NCBI RefSeq assembly: GCF_014202575.1
Contig: NZ_JACHHB010000002.1
Location: forward strand, 191,219-255,218
Reading direction: 5' to 3'
DNA from: Texcoconibacillus texcoconensis
GTDB lineage: Bacteria > Bacillota > Bacilli > Bacillales > Salisediminibacteriaceae
DNA: 64,000 bases
Each line of letters begins with the position of its first letter. The first letter of the stretch is position 1. The translations under genes and the position numbers were made by a program. Shown here piece by piece: positions 18,536-27,219 of this stretch. The notes beneath the pieces are model-generated. The model was not told the DNA's origin and ran no database searches. It worked only from the letters and a program-made list of their open reading frames with translations.

Positions 18536-19390
18536 CTAGTCTAGTGGACTTTCACCTTCTGGTTCTTCTACCCGGTCGCCAAACCATTCTTCATAAAAAT
18601 CACCGTAAGTGCCGTCTTCAAACATTTCTTCTAAAGCTTCATTCACAGGTTCAACCCATTCTGAATCTTGCTCAAAGGCAATCCCATAAACTTCACCTTG
18701 TTCTATGTCACCGACGGTCTTCAATTCTTCACCTTCTGTATCCGCATGGTAACGTACGTTTGGCACATCATAAAAAGCGGCATCGGCACGGCCTGCTTCC
18801 ACATCCATATACGCTTCTAAAATTTGTGGATATACTTGCACATTCGCTTCTGTATTTTCATGCAAGAAGTCTTCACTCGTTGTACCAGATCTCGTTGCAA
18901 CCGTTAGGTCGTCGATATCATCGATGGATTGAATGTCTTCGTTATCTTCATGTACGGCTAAGATAAGCCCTGCATCATAATATGGTATTGAAAAATCAAA
19001 CTCTTCGGCACGGTCTTCAGTAATCGTCATACCGGCAATCCCGATGTCATAACGCCCAGAGCCCATACCAGCAACAATTCCATCGAATTCTACTACTTCT
19101 AGTTCATAATCAAACCCAACACGATCGGAAAGTTCATCAATCAAGTCGATATCAAAGCCTTCCATCTCGCCTGTTTCTTCATTCATGAATTCAAACGGTA
19201 CGTAGTTGGTATCGGTGGCAACGACCAATGTTTCTTCTTCATCGGTAGCTTCTTCATCTTCTGTCGTTTCTTCCTCTACTTCTCCATTTTCATCCGGCGT
19301 TTCTTCAGCTTCATCAGCATCTCCACAAGCGGCAAGCAATGACATTGAAACCCCTAACGTGACTGCAAGTGACAAATAAGATTTTTTCAC
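18536..19390 (-). CDS. Polar amino-acid ABC transporter, substrate-binding lipoprotein
   Basis: 284 aa. A signal peptide ends in the lipobox LLAAC (Cys about 21), followed by a very acidic linker (residues 25-52, almost all Glu/Asp/Thr). A family-3 solute-binding domain follows: VATDTNYVPFEFMN, GFDIDLIDELSDRVG, DIGIAGMTITEDRAEEFDFSIPYY. GTG start with GAGGGGG 8 nt upstream. First gene of the transporter operon. The acidic linker fits an externally exposed lipoprotein in a salty or alkaline medium. Confidence 0.95.
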   Translation of the reverse strand: MKKSYLSLAVTLGVSMSLLAACGDADEAEETPDENGEVEEETTEDEEATDEEETLVVATDTNYVPFEFMNEETGEMEGFDIDLIDELSDRVGFDYELEVVEFDGIVAGMGSGRYDIGIAGMTITEDRAEEFDFSIPYYDAGLILAVHEDNEDIQSIDDIDDLTVATRSGTTSEDFLHENTEANVQVYPQILEAYMDVEAGRADAAFYDVPNVRYHADTEGEELKTVGDIEQGEVYGIAFEQDSEWVEPVNEALEEMFEDGTYGDFYEEWFGDRVEEPEGESPLD

Positions 19391-19524
19391 GAATTTTCCC
19401 CCTCGTTTAGTTGTCTTTGAGATAGAATATTAAAGCATTTTCAAATTTATGTGTACAACTTTGTTACATAAATTGACAGAAACCTTCATCTCCTCTGCGA
19501 TCTGTTATTGAGAATATCGAGCAC

Positions 19525-19555
19525 AAAAAAAGCTAGCACGCATGCTAGCTTTCTC
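19525..19555 (-). terminator. Terminator of the nitrilase-family gene
   Basis: AAAGCTAGCA-cgca-TGCTAGCTTT is a perfect 10-bp stem. On the minus strand it is followed by TTTTTGTG. Confidence 0.9.
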
Positions 19556-19586
19556 TTTTCATTCTTTTCATATGGCACTATCATTT

Positions 19587-20411
19587 CTATGCACCTTGAA
19601 TGTATTCTCGCATTTTTTCAGACCCGCCCGGCGTGAGTTCGTGAGGATATTCATCTAAATAAGGCACATCTTCTCGCGCCTTACGTATCTCATCCACATC
19701 GACGACGCCATATAAAATTTCTTCCTCCCCAGGTGAAGCCTCGTTCAACACTTCCCCACGCGGGTCGACCAATTTACTTTTCCCACACGCCCCATCTGCT
19801 ACCGTATTCACACCTAATACGTAATACGTGTTATCGAGCGCTCGAGCAGGAAGTTGAATATCCCAACGCTTCTCCGCCTGTAAACTCCAGACAGAAGGAG
19901 AAATGACCAGTTCCGCACCTTGTAAAGCGAGGAGCCGCGCAGGCTCTGGAAATTCAATATCATAGCAAATGAGTACACCAATATTCCCTAACGCCGTTTC
20001 AAACACAGGATAGTGCTTCCCCCCAGCTGCAAACGCCCGCTGCTCCTTCCCCCATAACAAGGATTTTCGGTAAACACCACACAACCTTCCATCCGTATCA
20101 ATGACCGCGACAGAAACGTAAATGTTTTCATCTGCCCCATCTACTTCACGTTCAGGGAAAGGAACGACCAAGACGACATGTAATTCCTGCGCTAACCGTT
20201 GAAACAATTGGACCGTTTCCCCCTGCGCCGTTTCCGCAATCGCTCTAAACATCTCCGGCTGCAAATGATACCCAGACACCCACAACTCCGGCAAACCAAT
20301 CAATCGCGCACCATTTTCAGCCGCCTCACGAACATACTTCACAGCTTTAACCCGGTTTTCACGCACACTCGCCATCTCAGACCTCATTTGAATCGCCGCA
20401 ACATGAAACAT
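19587..20411 (-). CDS. Carbon-nitrogen hydrolase (nitrilase superfamily)
   Basis: 274-aa amidase-type enzyme. The Glu-Lys-Cys catalytic triad is visible: E42 in LPELW, K116 in YRKSLLW, C149 in LICYDIEFPEPAR. Full length for the family. It hydrolyses an unidentified amide (omega-amidase or ureidopropionase-like members exist). GGGAGGGGAAGGGA precedes ATG 20411. It lies upstream of, and in line with, the amino-acid transporter, but its own terminator separates them. Confidence 0.93.
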   Translation of the reverse strand: MFHVAAIQMRSEMASVRENRVKAVKYVREAAENGARLIGLPELWVSGYHLQPEMFRAIAETAQGETVQLFQRLAQELHVVLVVPFPEREVDGADENIYVSVAVIDTDGRLCGVYRKSLLWGKEQRAFAAGGKHYPVFETALGNIGVLICYDIEFPEPARLLALQGAELVISPSVWSLQAEKRWDIQLPARALDNTYYVLGVNTVADGACGKSKLVDPRGEVLNEASPGEEEILYGVVDVDEIRKAREDVPYLDEYPHELTPGGSEKMREYIQGA

Positions 20412-20635
20412 TCCCTTCCCCTCCCGTTTTTTAAAATTGATTCCTTACTTTATTTATACGTGAGAAGAAGGAAATTTGGCAATATTTTTTTGATTTTCGT
20501 TTAATTTGGTCACCTCACCGAATTTTTTCGTTGTCACGAAAGTATTCTGCTTGTATCTCGTATTTCCTCTTCGGTCGTTTAAGTTGTGCTCATCTTTGGT
20601 CGTGAGGTTGGCGGGACCGTTTTTCGTTGACGTGA

Positions 20636-21400
20636 GGTGATTTCCTTCAGGTGAGGCAGTTTTTCCTTCAGCTGAACCGATTTTTCCTTCAGGTGAGACA
20701 ATTTTTCCTTCAGCTGAACTGACTTTTCCTTCAGGTGAGACAATTTTTCCTTCAGGTGAGAAAGTTTTTCCTTCAGCTGAACTGACTTTTCCGTCAGGTG
20801 AGACAGTTTTTCCTTCAGGTAAACCGACTTTTCCGTCAGGTGAGACAGTTTTCCGTCAGGTGAACCGATTTTTCCGTCAGGTGAGACAATTTTTCCTTCA
20901 GCTGAACTGATTTTTCCTTCAGGTGAACCGTTTTTTCGATCAGGTTGATCATTTTTTCCTTCAGCTGAACTGACTTTTCCTTCAGGTGAGACAATTTTTC
21001 CTTCAGCTGAACTGATTTTTCCTTCAGGTGAGAAAGTTTTTCCTTCAGCTGAACTGATTTTTCCTTCAGGTGAACCGTTTTTTCGATCAGGTTGATCAAT
21101 TTTTCCTTCAGGTGAACCGATTTTTCGATCAGGTCGAGACAGTTTTCCCTTCAGGTGAGACAATTTTTCCTTCAGGTAAACCGATTTTTCCTTCAGGTGA
21201 GACAATTTTTCCTTCAGGTAAACCGATTTTTCCTTCAGGTGAGACAATTTTTCCTTCAGCTGAACTGATTTTTCCGTCAGGTGAGACAATTTTTCCTTCA
21301 GGTAAACCGATTTTCCCGTCAGGTGACACAATTTTTCCTTCAGGTAAACCGATTTTTCCTTCAGGTGAACCAATTTTTCCTTCAGGTGAACCAATTTCAA
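20636..21400. repeat. 21-bp tandem repeat array 3 (longest)
   Basis: About 36 units. The conserved part TTTTTCCTTCAGGTG is followed by gagaca, aaaccg, gaaccg or, with TTCAGCTG, aactga. Stretches alternate two unit types, giving a 42-bp higher-order period (clear at 21150-21350). Units of irregular length shift the reading frame, so the long minus-strand frame changes from HLKEK-type to SPEGK-type repeats and back. This argues against a conserved protein. Confidence 0.96.
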
Positions 21401-21411
21401 TAATTGCGCAC

Positions 21412-21450
21412 CAAAAAAAGATGCCACTCAAAGAGTGGCATCCTTTTTAT
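21412..21450. terminator. Bidirectional terminator after the DUF4352 gene
   Basis: GATGCCACTC-aaa-GAGTGGCATC with A/T runs on both sides separates the gene at 21447 from repeat array 3; its right edge overlaps the stop codon. Confidence 0.9.
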
Positions 21451-22076
21451 TCAGAAAGACGGATTAATCCTTCATTTGTACTGAAGATTCCTTCTCTAAC
21501 GTTTAGACTAAGCTCATCTTGTTGCAAACCTTCTGGTACTTCAAAGACTAAGTTCCCTTCTAAAGAAAGACCGGGGTTTACAGACTCTAAGAAAAATGCT
21601 GCTCCACCTTCATTTGCATATTGCGTTGCCATTGAATCAGGATCATATGTTGTTCCATCTTCTGTAACAAGGCTAAATAAGTTGCTGTCAACTGTGACTG
21701 ATTCACTTCCACCATTGTGAACTTCGACATCAATCACATAAAAAATTGCGCCGCTACCAGCTTCCTCAGTCAGAAATTCATTTTCTCCGACTTGCGTTGC
21801 TTTATCTACACCATGTACGGTATAACTCATTTCTTCCAGTTCGATCGTATCGCCGATCCCTGCAACTTCATCAACGTCCTCTTCCTCTGGTGCTTCTTCT
21901 TCAGGTGCCTCCTCTTCGGGTGCTTCTTCTTCGATACCTTCTTCAACCAATTCTTCATCTGTGTCCGGTGCTGGGTCAGTGGTCTCTTCATCACCTCCAC
22001 CAAAGATAGCCGAAAGGATTCCTATACCTATCAACACTAAAAATGCATACATAATAAACTTGAGTATTTTTTTCAT
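21447..22076 (-). CDS. Membrane-anchored DUF4352 protein
   Basis: 209 aa. An N-terminal hydrophobic helix (about 5-25) is followed by a strongly acidic tandem linker (EEEAPEEEAPEEE, about 32-68). A C-terminal DUF4352-type immunoglobulin-like domain follows (about 75-205: VHNGGSESVTVDSNLFSLVTEDGTTYDPD). Such proteins are extracellular and of unknown function. GAGGG lies 8 nt before the ATG. The glutamate-rich linker contains an EAPEE repeat. Confidence 0.85.
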   Translation of the reverse strand: MKKILKFIMYAFLVLIGIGILSAIFGGGDEETTDPAPDTDEELVEEGIEEEAPEEEAPEEEAPEEEDVDEVAGIGDTIELEEMSYTVHGVDKATQVGENEFLTEEAGSGAIFYVIDVEVHNGGSESVTVDSNLFSLVTEDGTTYDPDSMATQYANEGGAAFFLESVNPGLSLEGNLVFEVPEGLQQDELSLNVREGIFSTNEGLIRLSE

Positions 22077-22419
22077 CCGTCATTCCCTCTCTCTCTCTGT
22101 TCTTTTTTGTTATTGTTTTTCTTTTTGCGCGTTTTCATTACGAAAAATGTCAAAACAAGCATTCCAATTTCATGCATGAACGTTTTAAAAATGAATGTCG
22201 TTAAGCTAAAAGATAATGGTAATGATGAATCCGGGCTTCGAGAGTAACGGGTGTTTACGCTTTCCTCCTTTCTCCTGTTTTTCGACTACATGATGATGCA
22301 GCTTTCCCCTTTTGAACTTGATTGTTCCTCTTTATCATAACGGGAGCTTTGCCACAGGATGTCAGAGAACAGCAGTTCGAGCGAAAAATTGTCCTTGATT
22401 GACTTTTACGAAGATGAAA
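22077..22419. other. Intergenic region without recognised content
   Basis: 343 bp between the DUF4352 gene and the WYL regulator gene. I see no repeat of the families above, no strong hairpin and no convincing small ORF. It should hold the DUF4352 promoter. Confidence 0.5.
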
Positions 22420-23418
22420 TCATGGATACTTCTTGTACATGTCCACTAACTGCTCGTATTCAAAAAGAAGTTGGTCTCGGTATTCGGTTGGGGATAGGAG
22501 TTCGGCGCTTGTACCGAATTGTTTGAGCCAGCGGAGGAATTCGTCGGCGCCTTTGACGGTGACGAAAAAGTGGATGCTGCCATCGGGTTGGTCGTCGATA
22601 CGAGCGTCGACGTAGTAGTCTGCTTCTTTGATGTAGCGGGCGACGTCGTGGTGAAAGTGGATGCAGAATGTGGTCGCTTCGTCGCTAGCGATGATGGACC
22701 AGCGGTTGGCGAGGTAGTCGTCGATGTTGAAGTCCTCTGGCATTTTGAAGGTTTTGTCGGTGAGTGACATGCGCTTGAAGCGGTTAAGTCGGAAGACGCG
22801 AATCGTCTCGCGCCAGTTGCAATAGGCGATGACGTATAGGTGGCCTTCGCGCGGGACAAGGTAATATGGATCGATCGTGCGCTCGGTGTCTTCATCGCGA
22901 AACATGGCGTGATATGTACAGTCCAAGCTTCGATTTAAAGTAATCGCCTCGATCATTGTTTGCATATTGTGCAAATGTTCGTCGCTCATTTTCTGTGAAT
23001 GGATTCGGATGCGTTCACCAATGTGTGGGAAGCTTCGTGACAAGTCGGTGCCTTGCTTTAAAAGGGTCTGCACTTTATTCATCGCTTTGTGATATGTGCT
23101 GTAGAACGAGTGCGTTTGCTGGGTCATCGGTGAAAGCAGCGGTGACAAGGCGATCGCAAGAAACTCGTCCTCATTTAAATTCGATGTCGTTGGGATCACA
23201 TTTTCTATTAGTTGGTAACCGTTCTTTCCTTGCGTATAGTAAAATCCGTTCTTCTCAAGCGTCTGCATATCCCGGTAAATCGTCCGTTCACTCGTCCCAC
23301 ACAAATCCGCCAATTCCCCCGCTGTCACCCAGTCATTTTTGTGCAAATAACGTAAAATATAAAACAACCGCTCTACAGGCTTTAATCCCTTCCGCTGCAA
23401 ATCATGATCACGAACCAC
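22420..23418 (-). CDS. WYL-domain transcriptional regulator (YafY/DeoR-like)
   Basis: 332 aa. The N-terminal winged helix-turn-helix (about 15-70, ERLFYILRYLHKNDWVTAGELADLCGTSERTIYRDMQTLEKNGF) is followed by a WYL ligand-binding domain (about 140-240, DPYYLVPREGHLYVIAYCNWRETIRVFRLNRF) and a WCX C-terminal extension. It is likely a ligand-responsive regulator. Its target is unknown; the divergent yheC-like gene shares its 251-bp upstream region. Confidence 0.92.
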   Translation of the reverse strand: MVRDHDLQRKGLKPVERLFYILRYLHKNDWVTAGELADLCGTSERTIYRDMQTLEKNGFYYTQGKNGYQLIENVIPTTSNLNEDEFLAIALSPLLSPMTQQTHSFYSTYHKAMNKVQTLLKQGTDLSRSFPHIGERIRIHSQKMSDEHLHNMQTMIEAITLNRSLDCTYHAMFRDEDTERTIDPYYLVPREGHLYVIAYCNWRETIRVFRLNRFKRMSLTDKTFKMPEDFNIDDYLANRWSIIASDEATTFCIHFHHDVARYIKEADYYVDARIDDQPDGSIHFFVTVKGADEFLRWLKQFGTSAELLSPTEYRDQLLFEYEQLVDMYKKYP

Positions 23419-23669
23419 TAGAAACCCTCCCTAACAGTAAGTATTTACCATCATTTTACCAGTACGCCTACGAATTGTGCGGGACTTCAACAAATTGACA
23501 TTTTTTTGTTTTTTGATAGAAAAGAAGTCCCCATTCTTTATACATGTCATTCGTTGATTAGATCCGAAATACTTGGTTGGTAGGTTCGTGACCAGCACAG
23601 GAGTGGTCCACGTCACATATACTGGCACAGAGCGATTCCTAGCATATAAAACAGCGTGGTGAATATAGA

Positions 23670-24812
23670 ATGGAAACTCAACTTGCTGAGCAAGAAAAGA
23701 CAGTCGTTGGTGTGCATTTATCAAAACGGTCAATTCGCAAGCTGTTAAAGCAAATGCCTAGTCGAAAAACGGTGAATTTAAACAGTGCAAATGCCCAAGC
23801 TAATACTCTCCTTTATTTCTTTGCTACAAGGGACATTGACACAGATCAGCAGCGAATCAATGGTGTCTATTTAGACCCTGAAGATGACCTATGGAAAAAA
23901 GGTGATTTTCCTTATCCAAACGTTATCTATAAGCGTGGTGGCGGTGGTGGTGGTAAAAAGTACAAGGAAAAGTACCAAACATTTCGCAAGCAATTAGAAG
24001 ATATGGGAACCCACTATTTAAACTCTAAGAAGTCATACAACAAGTGGGAAATCAATGAATGTTTGCAAACGTTCGATGAAGTGAACCGCCATTTACCGAA
24101 GACGGAAATTATGTCTTCTGTAGAAACATTAGAAAGTTGGCTTAAGAATTACGACACATTTTATTTAAAAGCGTCAAAAGGACGACGAGGGATGCAAGTC
24201 GTTCGGGTGAACAAACAAGCAGATGGCTCATTAAAATACCGACATTTCAAACGCCATTTGCGCACAAAGCGCGTACAATCAGCTGAAGAACTTTATCATA
24301 ATATGAAAAAATTATTTGGTAGGCGTCAACTGCTTATTCAAGAAACGATCCACTTATTGACGTTTAAAGAGGCAATCGTTGATATGCGTGCGGAAGTGCA
24401 ACGTAACGGAAAAGGTGAGTTAGAGATTGCCGCCCTTCCTGTCCGACGTTCTCAAAAGCGCTCGCCGATCACAACGCACGCCGACAGCTATACGTTTGAA
24501 TACTTTTTCGAACAATTCCTAGATTACTCACAATCAGAAATTGCCGCACTAAGGGAAGAAATCGAACATTTCCTCTTTGATGTCTATGAATGCGTTGAAT
24601 ACCTTTACGGGCAAACAGGGGAAATCGGTATTGACTTTGCATTAGATCAAAACGGGAAACTATGGTTTATTGAAGCCAACTCGAGGTCAGCGAAAGTATC
24701 CTTTTTAAACGCTTATGACAAAGACACCATCGATCAATCATTTGTAAATCTATTAGAATACGCAAAACTCCTACACCAACAACAAAAACAACAACAATTA
24801 ACAGGGGTCTGA
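23670..24812 (+). CDS. YheC/YheD-type ATP-grasp protein (spore coat-associated family)
   Basis: 380 aa with the YheC/D architecture: an N-terminal alpha/beta domain, a FPYPNVIYKR motif, and an ATP-grasp core ending in GEIGIDFALDQNGKLWFIEANSRSAK. In B. subtilis YheC and YheD associate with the spore coat. A poly-glycine run (RGGGGGG near 90) replaces the usual short loop after the NVIY motif. The last codons and the stop lie in a GGGGTCTGACCCC palindrome, so the C-terminus may have been altered by element insertion. SD GTGGTG lies before ATG 23670. Confidence 0.88.
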   Translation: METQLAEQEKTVVGVHLSKRSIRKLLKQMPSRKTVNLNSANAQANTLLYFFATRDIDTDQQRINGVYLDPEDDLWKKGDFPYPNVIYKRGGGGGGKKYKEKYQTFRKQLEDMGTHYLNSKKSYNKWEINECLQTFDEVNRHLPKTEIMSSVETLESWLKNYDTFYLKASKGRRGMQVVRVNKQADGSLKYRHFKRHLRTKRVQSAEELYHNMKKLFGRRQLLIQETIHLLTFKEAIVDMRAEVQRNGKGELEIAALPVRRSQKRSPITTHADSYTFEYFFEQFLDYSQSEIAALREEIEHFLFDVYECVEYLYGQTGEIGIDFALDQNGKLWFIEANSRSAKVSFLNAYDKDTIDQSFVNLLEYAKLLHQQQKQQQLTGV

Positions 24813-24816
24813 CCCC
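24804..24816. repeat. REP-like palindrome GGGGTCTGACCCC
   Basis: A 13-bp near-perfect palindrome that supplies the stop codon of the yheC-like gene; GGGCAGACC follows 7 bases later. The motif class GGGGTC-N-GACCCC is common near Firmicute REP-type elements. No transposase is present. Confidence 0.6.
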
Positions 24817-25050
24817 AAAATAGGGCAGACCTTCTTGAAAAACGGAGTGATCACGTTGAACGCCCAGGGTGCGTGTCGAGGCGTTTGTACTCACAAACGT
24901 GCGATACAAAACTCCACCTTGGAAAAGAACATTACCGTATTGATCAATCTGCGAATCAGAAGATGAGGAGACGATTCGCCGAGCATTCCGCAACCCGCTT
25001 GGTTATGCGGCATATTTATGGGCCATTGGTGATCATGAATATTGATGGTA
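24817..25050. other. Region between yheC-like gene and terminator, no assignable gene
   Basis: A 61-codon plus-strand frame (24873-25058) ends in the terminator stem. It has no ribosome site and no recognisable domain, so I leave it uncalled. The region may be debris from the REP-like element. Confidence 0.45.
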
Positions 25051-25084
25051 AGCGCTAGGACATCCTCCTAGCGTTTTTCTTTTG
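25051..25084 (+). terminator. Intrinsic terminator before the ParA operon
   Basis: CGCTAGGA-catcc-TCCTAGCG followed by TTTTTCTTTTG insulates the ParA operon from the region to its left. Confidence 0.85.
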
Positions 25085-25199
25085 TTAGGTGCATCGTAAC
25101 TTTATCTTCAGCGCGAGATGTCTTTGCAAAAATTGTGTATCTTCACCATTTATATTGAATAACCATCAAAGAGTGACGATCAAGAATTGGGGGATCTAT

Positions 25200-26192
25200 A
25201 TGAACAGAGAAGGAAAGGTCATCAGTATTATTAACTGGAAAGGTGGTGTTGGGAAAACGACGCTGACCCACCATTTGGCTACAGGATTACAGCATTTGTC
25301 TCTTGATGATCTCGAAAAATTATTGGGGGAGCGCCGCTTTCCGAAAGTGTTACTCGTTGATGCTGACGCGCAATGTAACTTATCGATTTCATGTTTAACG
25401 GCGAATCAGTTTGAGAATCAAGTTTTTCGTAATGAAGAACCTTTACCGACAATGAGAGATTTAGTCGATGAGTTTATTGAACGAAAGTCGATGACAAGTG
25501 AAATTGACGATTTTATCTTAAAAAAAATTGTGCGAAGCGATGATCAGAAAGTTTACACAAACATCGACATGATTCTTTCACACCCGGATCTCATTTATAC
25601 AGATATGAATATTGCTGTCTACTCAAAACAACCGAGCTTCAAAGATAATCTACTCGGATCAGACATTTATAAGTTTCAAATTTTAGATGAAATCCTCACA
25701 CCGCTGAAACAAACGTACGACTTCATATTTATCGATTGTCCGCCGAACCTACATTATCTTACGCAAAATGCCTTGTATGTTAGTGACGACTATTTAATTC
25801 CTACGATCCCTGATACGCTTTCTTCTTACGGCATTATTTCCATTAGCCATAAAGTCAACGAACTGAATAATCTGTTTGCTCAGCGAGTGAGAGATTATGT
25901 GAACACTCATTTGATTGGCATTGTCGCCAATAACATTCGCGAACACCGTAATCAACCAAAAGAATCCCAGGCTCAAGTTTTAAATAAACTTAAGGCTGCG
26001 TTTCATAGTGGGGAAGTGTTTGAAAATTACTTAACTTATGGTGATGGGATATCGAAAGCCTCGGCTTCTGGTTACCCTGTATTTGCCTTAGAAAATACGA
26101 ACCAAACGACACAAAAACAATGCCTTCAAGCTCAAAATATCGTTAAGGAGTTTCTGCAGAGATATAGGAAAGGAGTTTCACCATCTGTATGA
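25200..26192 (+). CDS. ParA/Soj-like ATPase
   Basis: 330-aa ParA-family ATPase. The deviant Walker A is NWKGGVGKTTLTHHLA (about 11-26), followed by VLLVDADAQCN and YDFIFIDCPPN, then the switch-type SSYGIISI region. An insertion of about 60 residues between the second and third motifs makes it longer than chromosomal Soj. Such ATPases position DNA or protein cargo using a partner that stimulates ATP hydrolysis. There is no ParB; instead a small gene overlaps its stop by 4 bases (ATGA). GGGGG lies before ATG 25200; a longer frame from 25089 has no ribosome site. A lone chromosomal ParA with a private partner suggests a cargo-positioning or mobile-element function. Confidence 0.9.
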   Translation: MNREGKVISIINWKGGVGKTTLTHHLATGLQHLSLDDLEKLLGERRFPKVLLVDADAQCNLSISCLTANQFENQVFRNEEPLPTMRDLVDEFIERKSMTSEIDDFILKKIVRSDDQKVYTNIDMILSHPDLIYTDMNIAVYSKQPSFKDNLLGSDIYKFQILDEILTPLKQTYDFIFIDCPPNLHYLTQNALYVSDDYLIPTIPDTLSSYGIISISHKVNELNNLFAQRVRDYVNTHLIGIVANNIREHRNQPKESQAQVLNKLKAAFHSGEVFENYLTYGDGISKASASGYPVFALENTNQTTQKQCLQAQNIVKEFLQRYRKGVSPSV

Positions 26193-26614
26193 AAGTTAAA
26201 GACATGATTGATACAATGGAAAAACTTCTCCCGATTTTAAAAGAATATGAAAATGTCCACGTACATGACATGCTTGATGATATTTACAAGAAGGTCAAAA
26301 ATGATCCTCAACCTTCTCAGCCGTCTCAACCTAAACCTCATACGACAACAACGGAAAAAACGACTACTAACACTGACATCAATTGTGCCAACATCATTTC
26401 AGCGATCGAAACGTTAGATAAAGATGACATCACACAATACTTACATAAATATAAAAAAGACGAACTCATTGCGATTGGCAAAGAAATTGGCCTTCATTTA
26501 AAAAAACGCGATAAAAAGGCTCTATTAATTGAAGCGATTGCCGACCACTTTAGTTTCATCCAACTAAATAAAAAAATCGCCAACCGAGAAGTTGACCAGA
26601 AAATATTTAATTAG
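26189..26614 (+). CDS. Small partner of the ParA-like ATPase (SAP-like C-terminus)
   Basis: 141 aa. Helical N-terminus (1-40), a Pro/Gln/Ser/Thr-rich linker (about 45-65), and a helical C-terminal domain (about 68-120). The latter has an LHKYKKDELIAIGKEIGLHLKKRDKKALLIEAI stretch resembling a SAP or Rho-N-type helix-extended-helix that could bind nucleic acid. Its start overlaps the ParA stop (ATGA), so the two are coupled. It may be the adaptor or ATPase activator of the ParA protein; that is inference. The family is not recognised. Confidence 0.8.
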   Translation: MKVKDMIDTMEKLLPILKEYENVHVHDMLDDIYKKVKNDPQPSQPSQPKPHTTTTEKTTTNTDINCANIISAIETLDKDDITQYLHKYKKDELIAIGKEIGLHLKKRDKKALLIEAIADHFSFIQLNKKIANREVDQKIFN

Positions 26615-26623
26615 ACAGACAAA

Positions 26624-26664
26624 AAAACATGCGACGTCTTCACTGAGACGCGCATGTTTTTTCT
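26624..26664 (+). terminator. Terminator of the ParA operon
   Basis: AAAACATGCGACGTCT and AGACGCGCATGTTTT form a long stem followed by TTCTTT. Confidence 0.92.
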
Positions 26665-26677
26665 TTGCTTGCTTAGG

Positions 26678-27103
26678 TTATTTGATACACCGAATGATTA
26701 ATGGAACACGCGTCCATTTCCCACACGCAGCCAGAATAATGAGCACAATTAAAACCCCGATAAGAATGAATGAAGAAAGAATAAGGATGAAGAAACTAAA
26801 AAATCCTCCCATCGCCACAAGCAACCCTAAAAACGGAATATACGCCATAATGATTGCCGTAACATTTTCAAAGATTGAAAACAAAAAAATCACCAAAAGC
26901 AACACGACCATATATAAATGATAACTTAAGACAACATTAAAGTTTTGCTTTAGGTGATGATGAACAAATCGAGACTCGTCACCTAAAAAATAATAATAAA
27001 TAAAGACAAATAAAATCGTAAATAACGGTATTGGAAAAACGATCGGTAGTGCATACCCTATCGCAACGATGAGTTTATCTTTAACTGGAATTGGCGAACT
27101 CAT
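26678..27103 (-). CDS. DUF4870-like small membrane protein
   Basis: 141 aa with three to four transmembrane segments. A conserved-looking stretch RFVHHHLKQNFNVVL follows the second helix, as in DUF4870/TIC20-like small proteins where a His-x3-Gln/Asn motif follows the first hairpin. Function unknown. The ribosome site is strong (GAAGGAGG, 5 nt before the ATG). Followed in the same direction by no gene before the ParA operon terminator. Confidence 0.75.
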   Translation of the reverse strand: MSSPIPVKDKLIVAIGYALPIVFPIPLFTILFVFIYYYFLGDESRFVHHHLKQNFNVVLSYHLYMVVLLLVIFLFSIFENVTAIIMAYIPFLGLLVAMGGFFSFFILILSSFILIGVLIVLIILAACGKWTRVPLIIRCIK

Positions 27104-27219
27104 AAAATCCTCCTTCTTTTCTTTTAATGAGACAAGAAGCGAATGTGCCCTGTTACATCGAGTACTTCATGAATTGCGACATTTTGTTTCGTGTTCGGAC
27201 ATAGAACAATTCATCATGA

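Noticed and set aside
20636-21400. CRISPR array
   Set aside because: There are no unique spacers of constant length between repeats, the period is only 21 bp, and no cas genes are present.
20579-21720. Long ORFs of HLKEK-, SPEGK- and FPSG-type 7-residue repeats over the 21-bp arrays (also at 227-508, 4695-5476, 29045-29440)
   Set aside because: The 21-bp unit has no stop in four of six frames, so ORFs arise automatically. Frames switch inside arrays, ribosome sites are absent and opposite strands are equally open.
24873-25058. 61-codon ORF as a gene or transposase remnant
   Set aside because: No ribosome site, no recognisable motif, and its end runs into the terminator stem.
26189-26614. 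ParB or toxin-antitoxin component
   Set aside because: No ParB CTPase motif or helix-turn-helix typical of ParB or an antitoxin is visible in the 141-aa partner.
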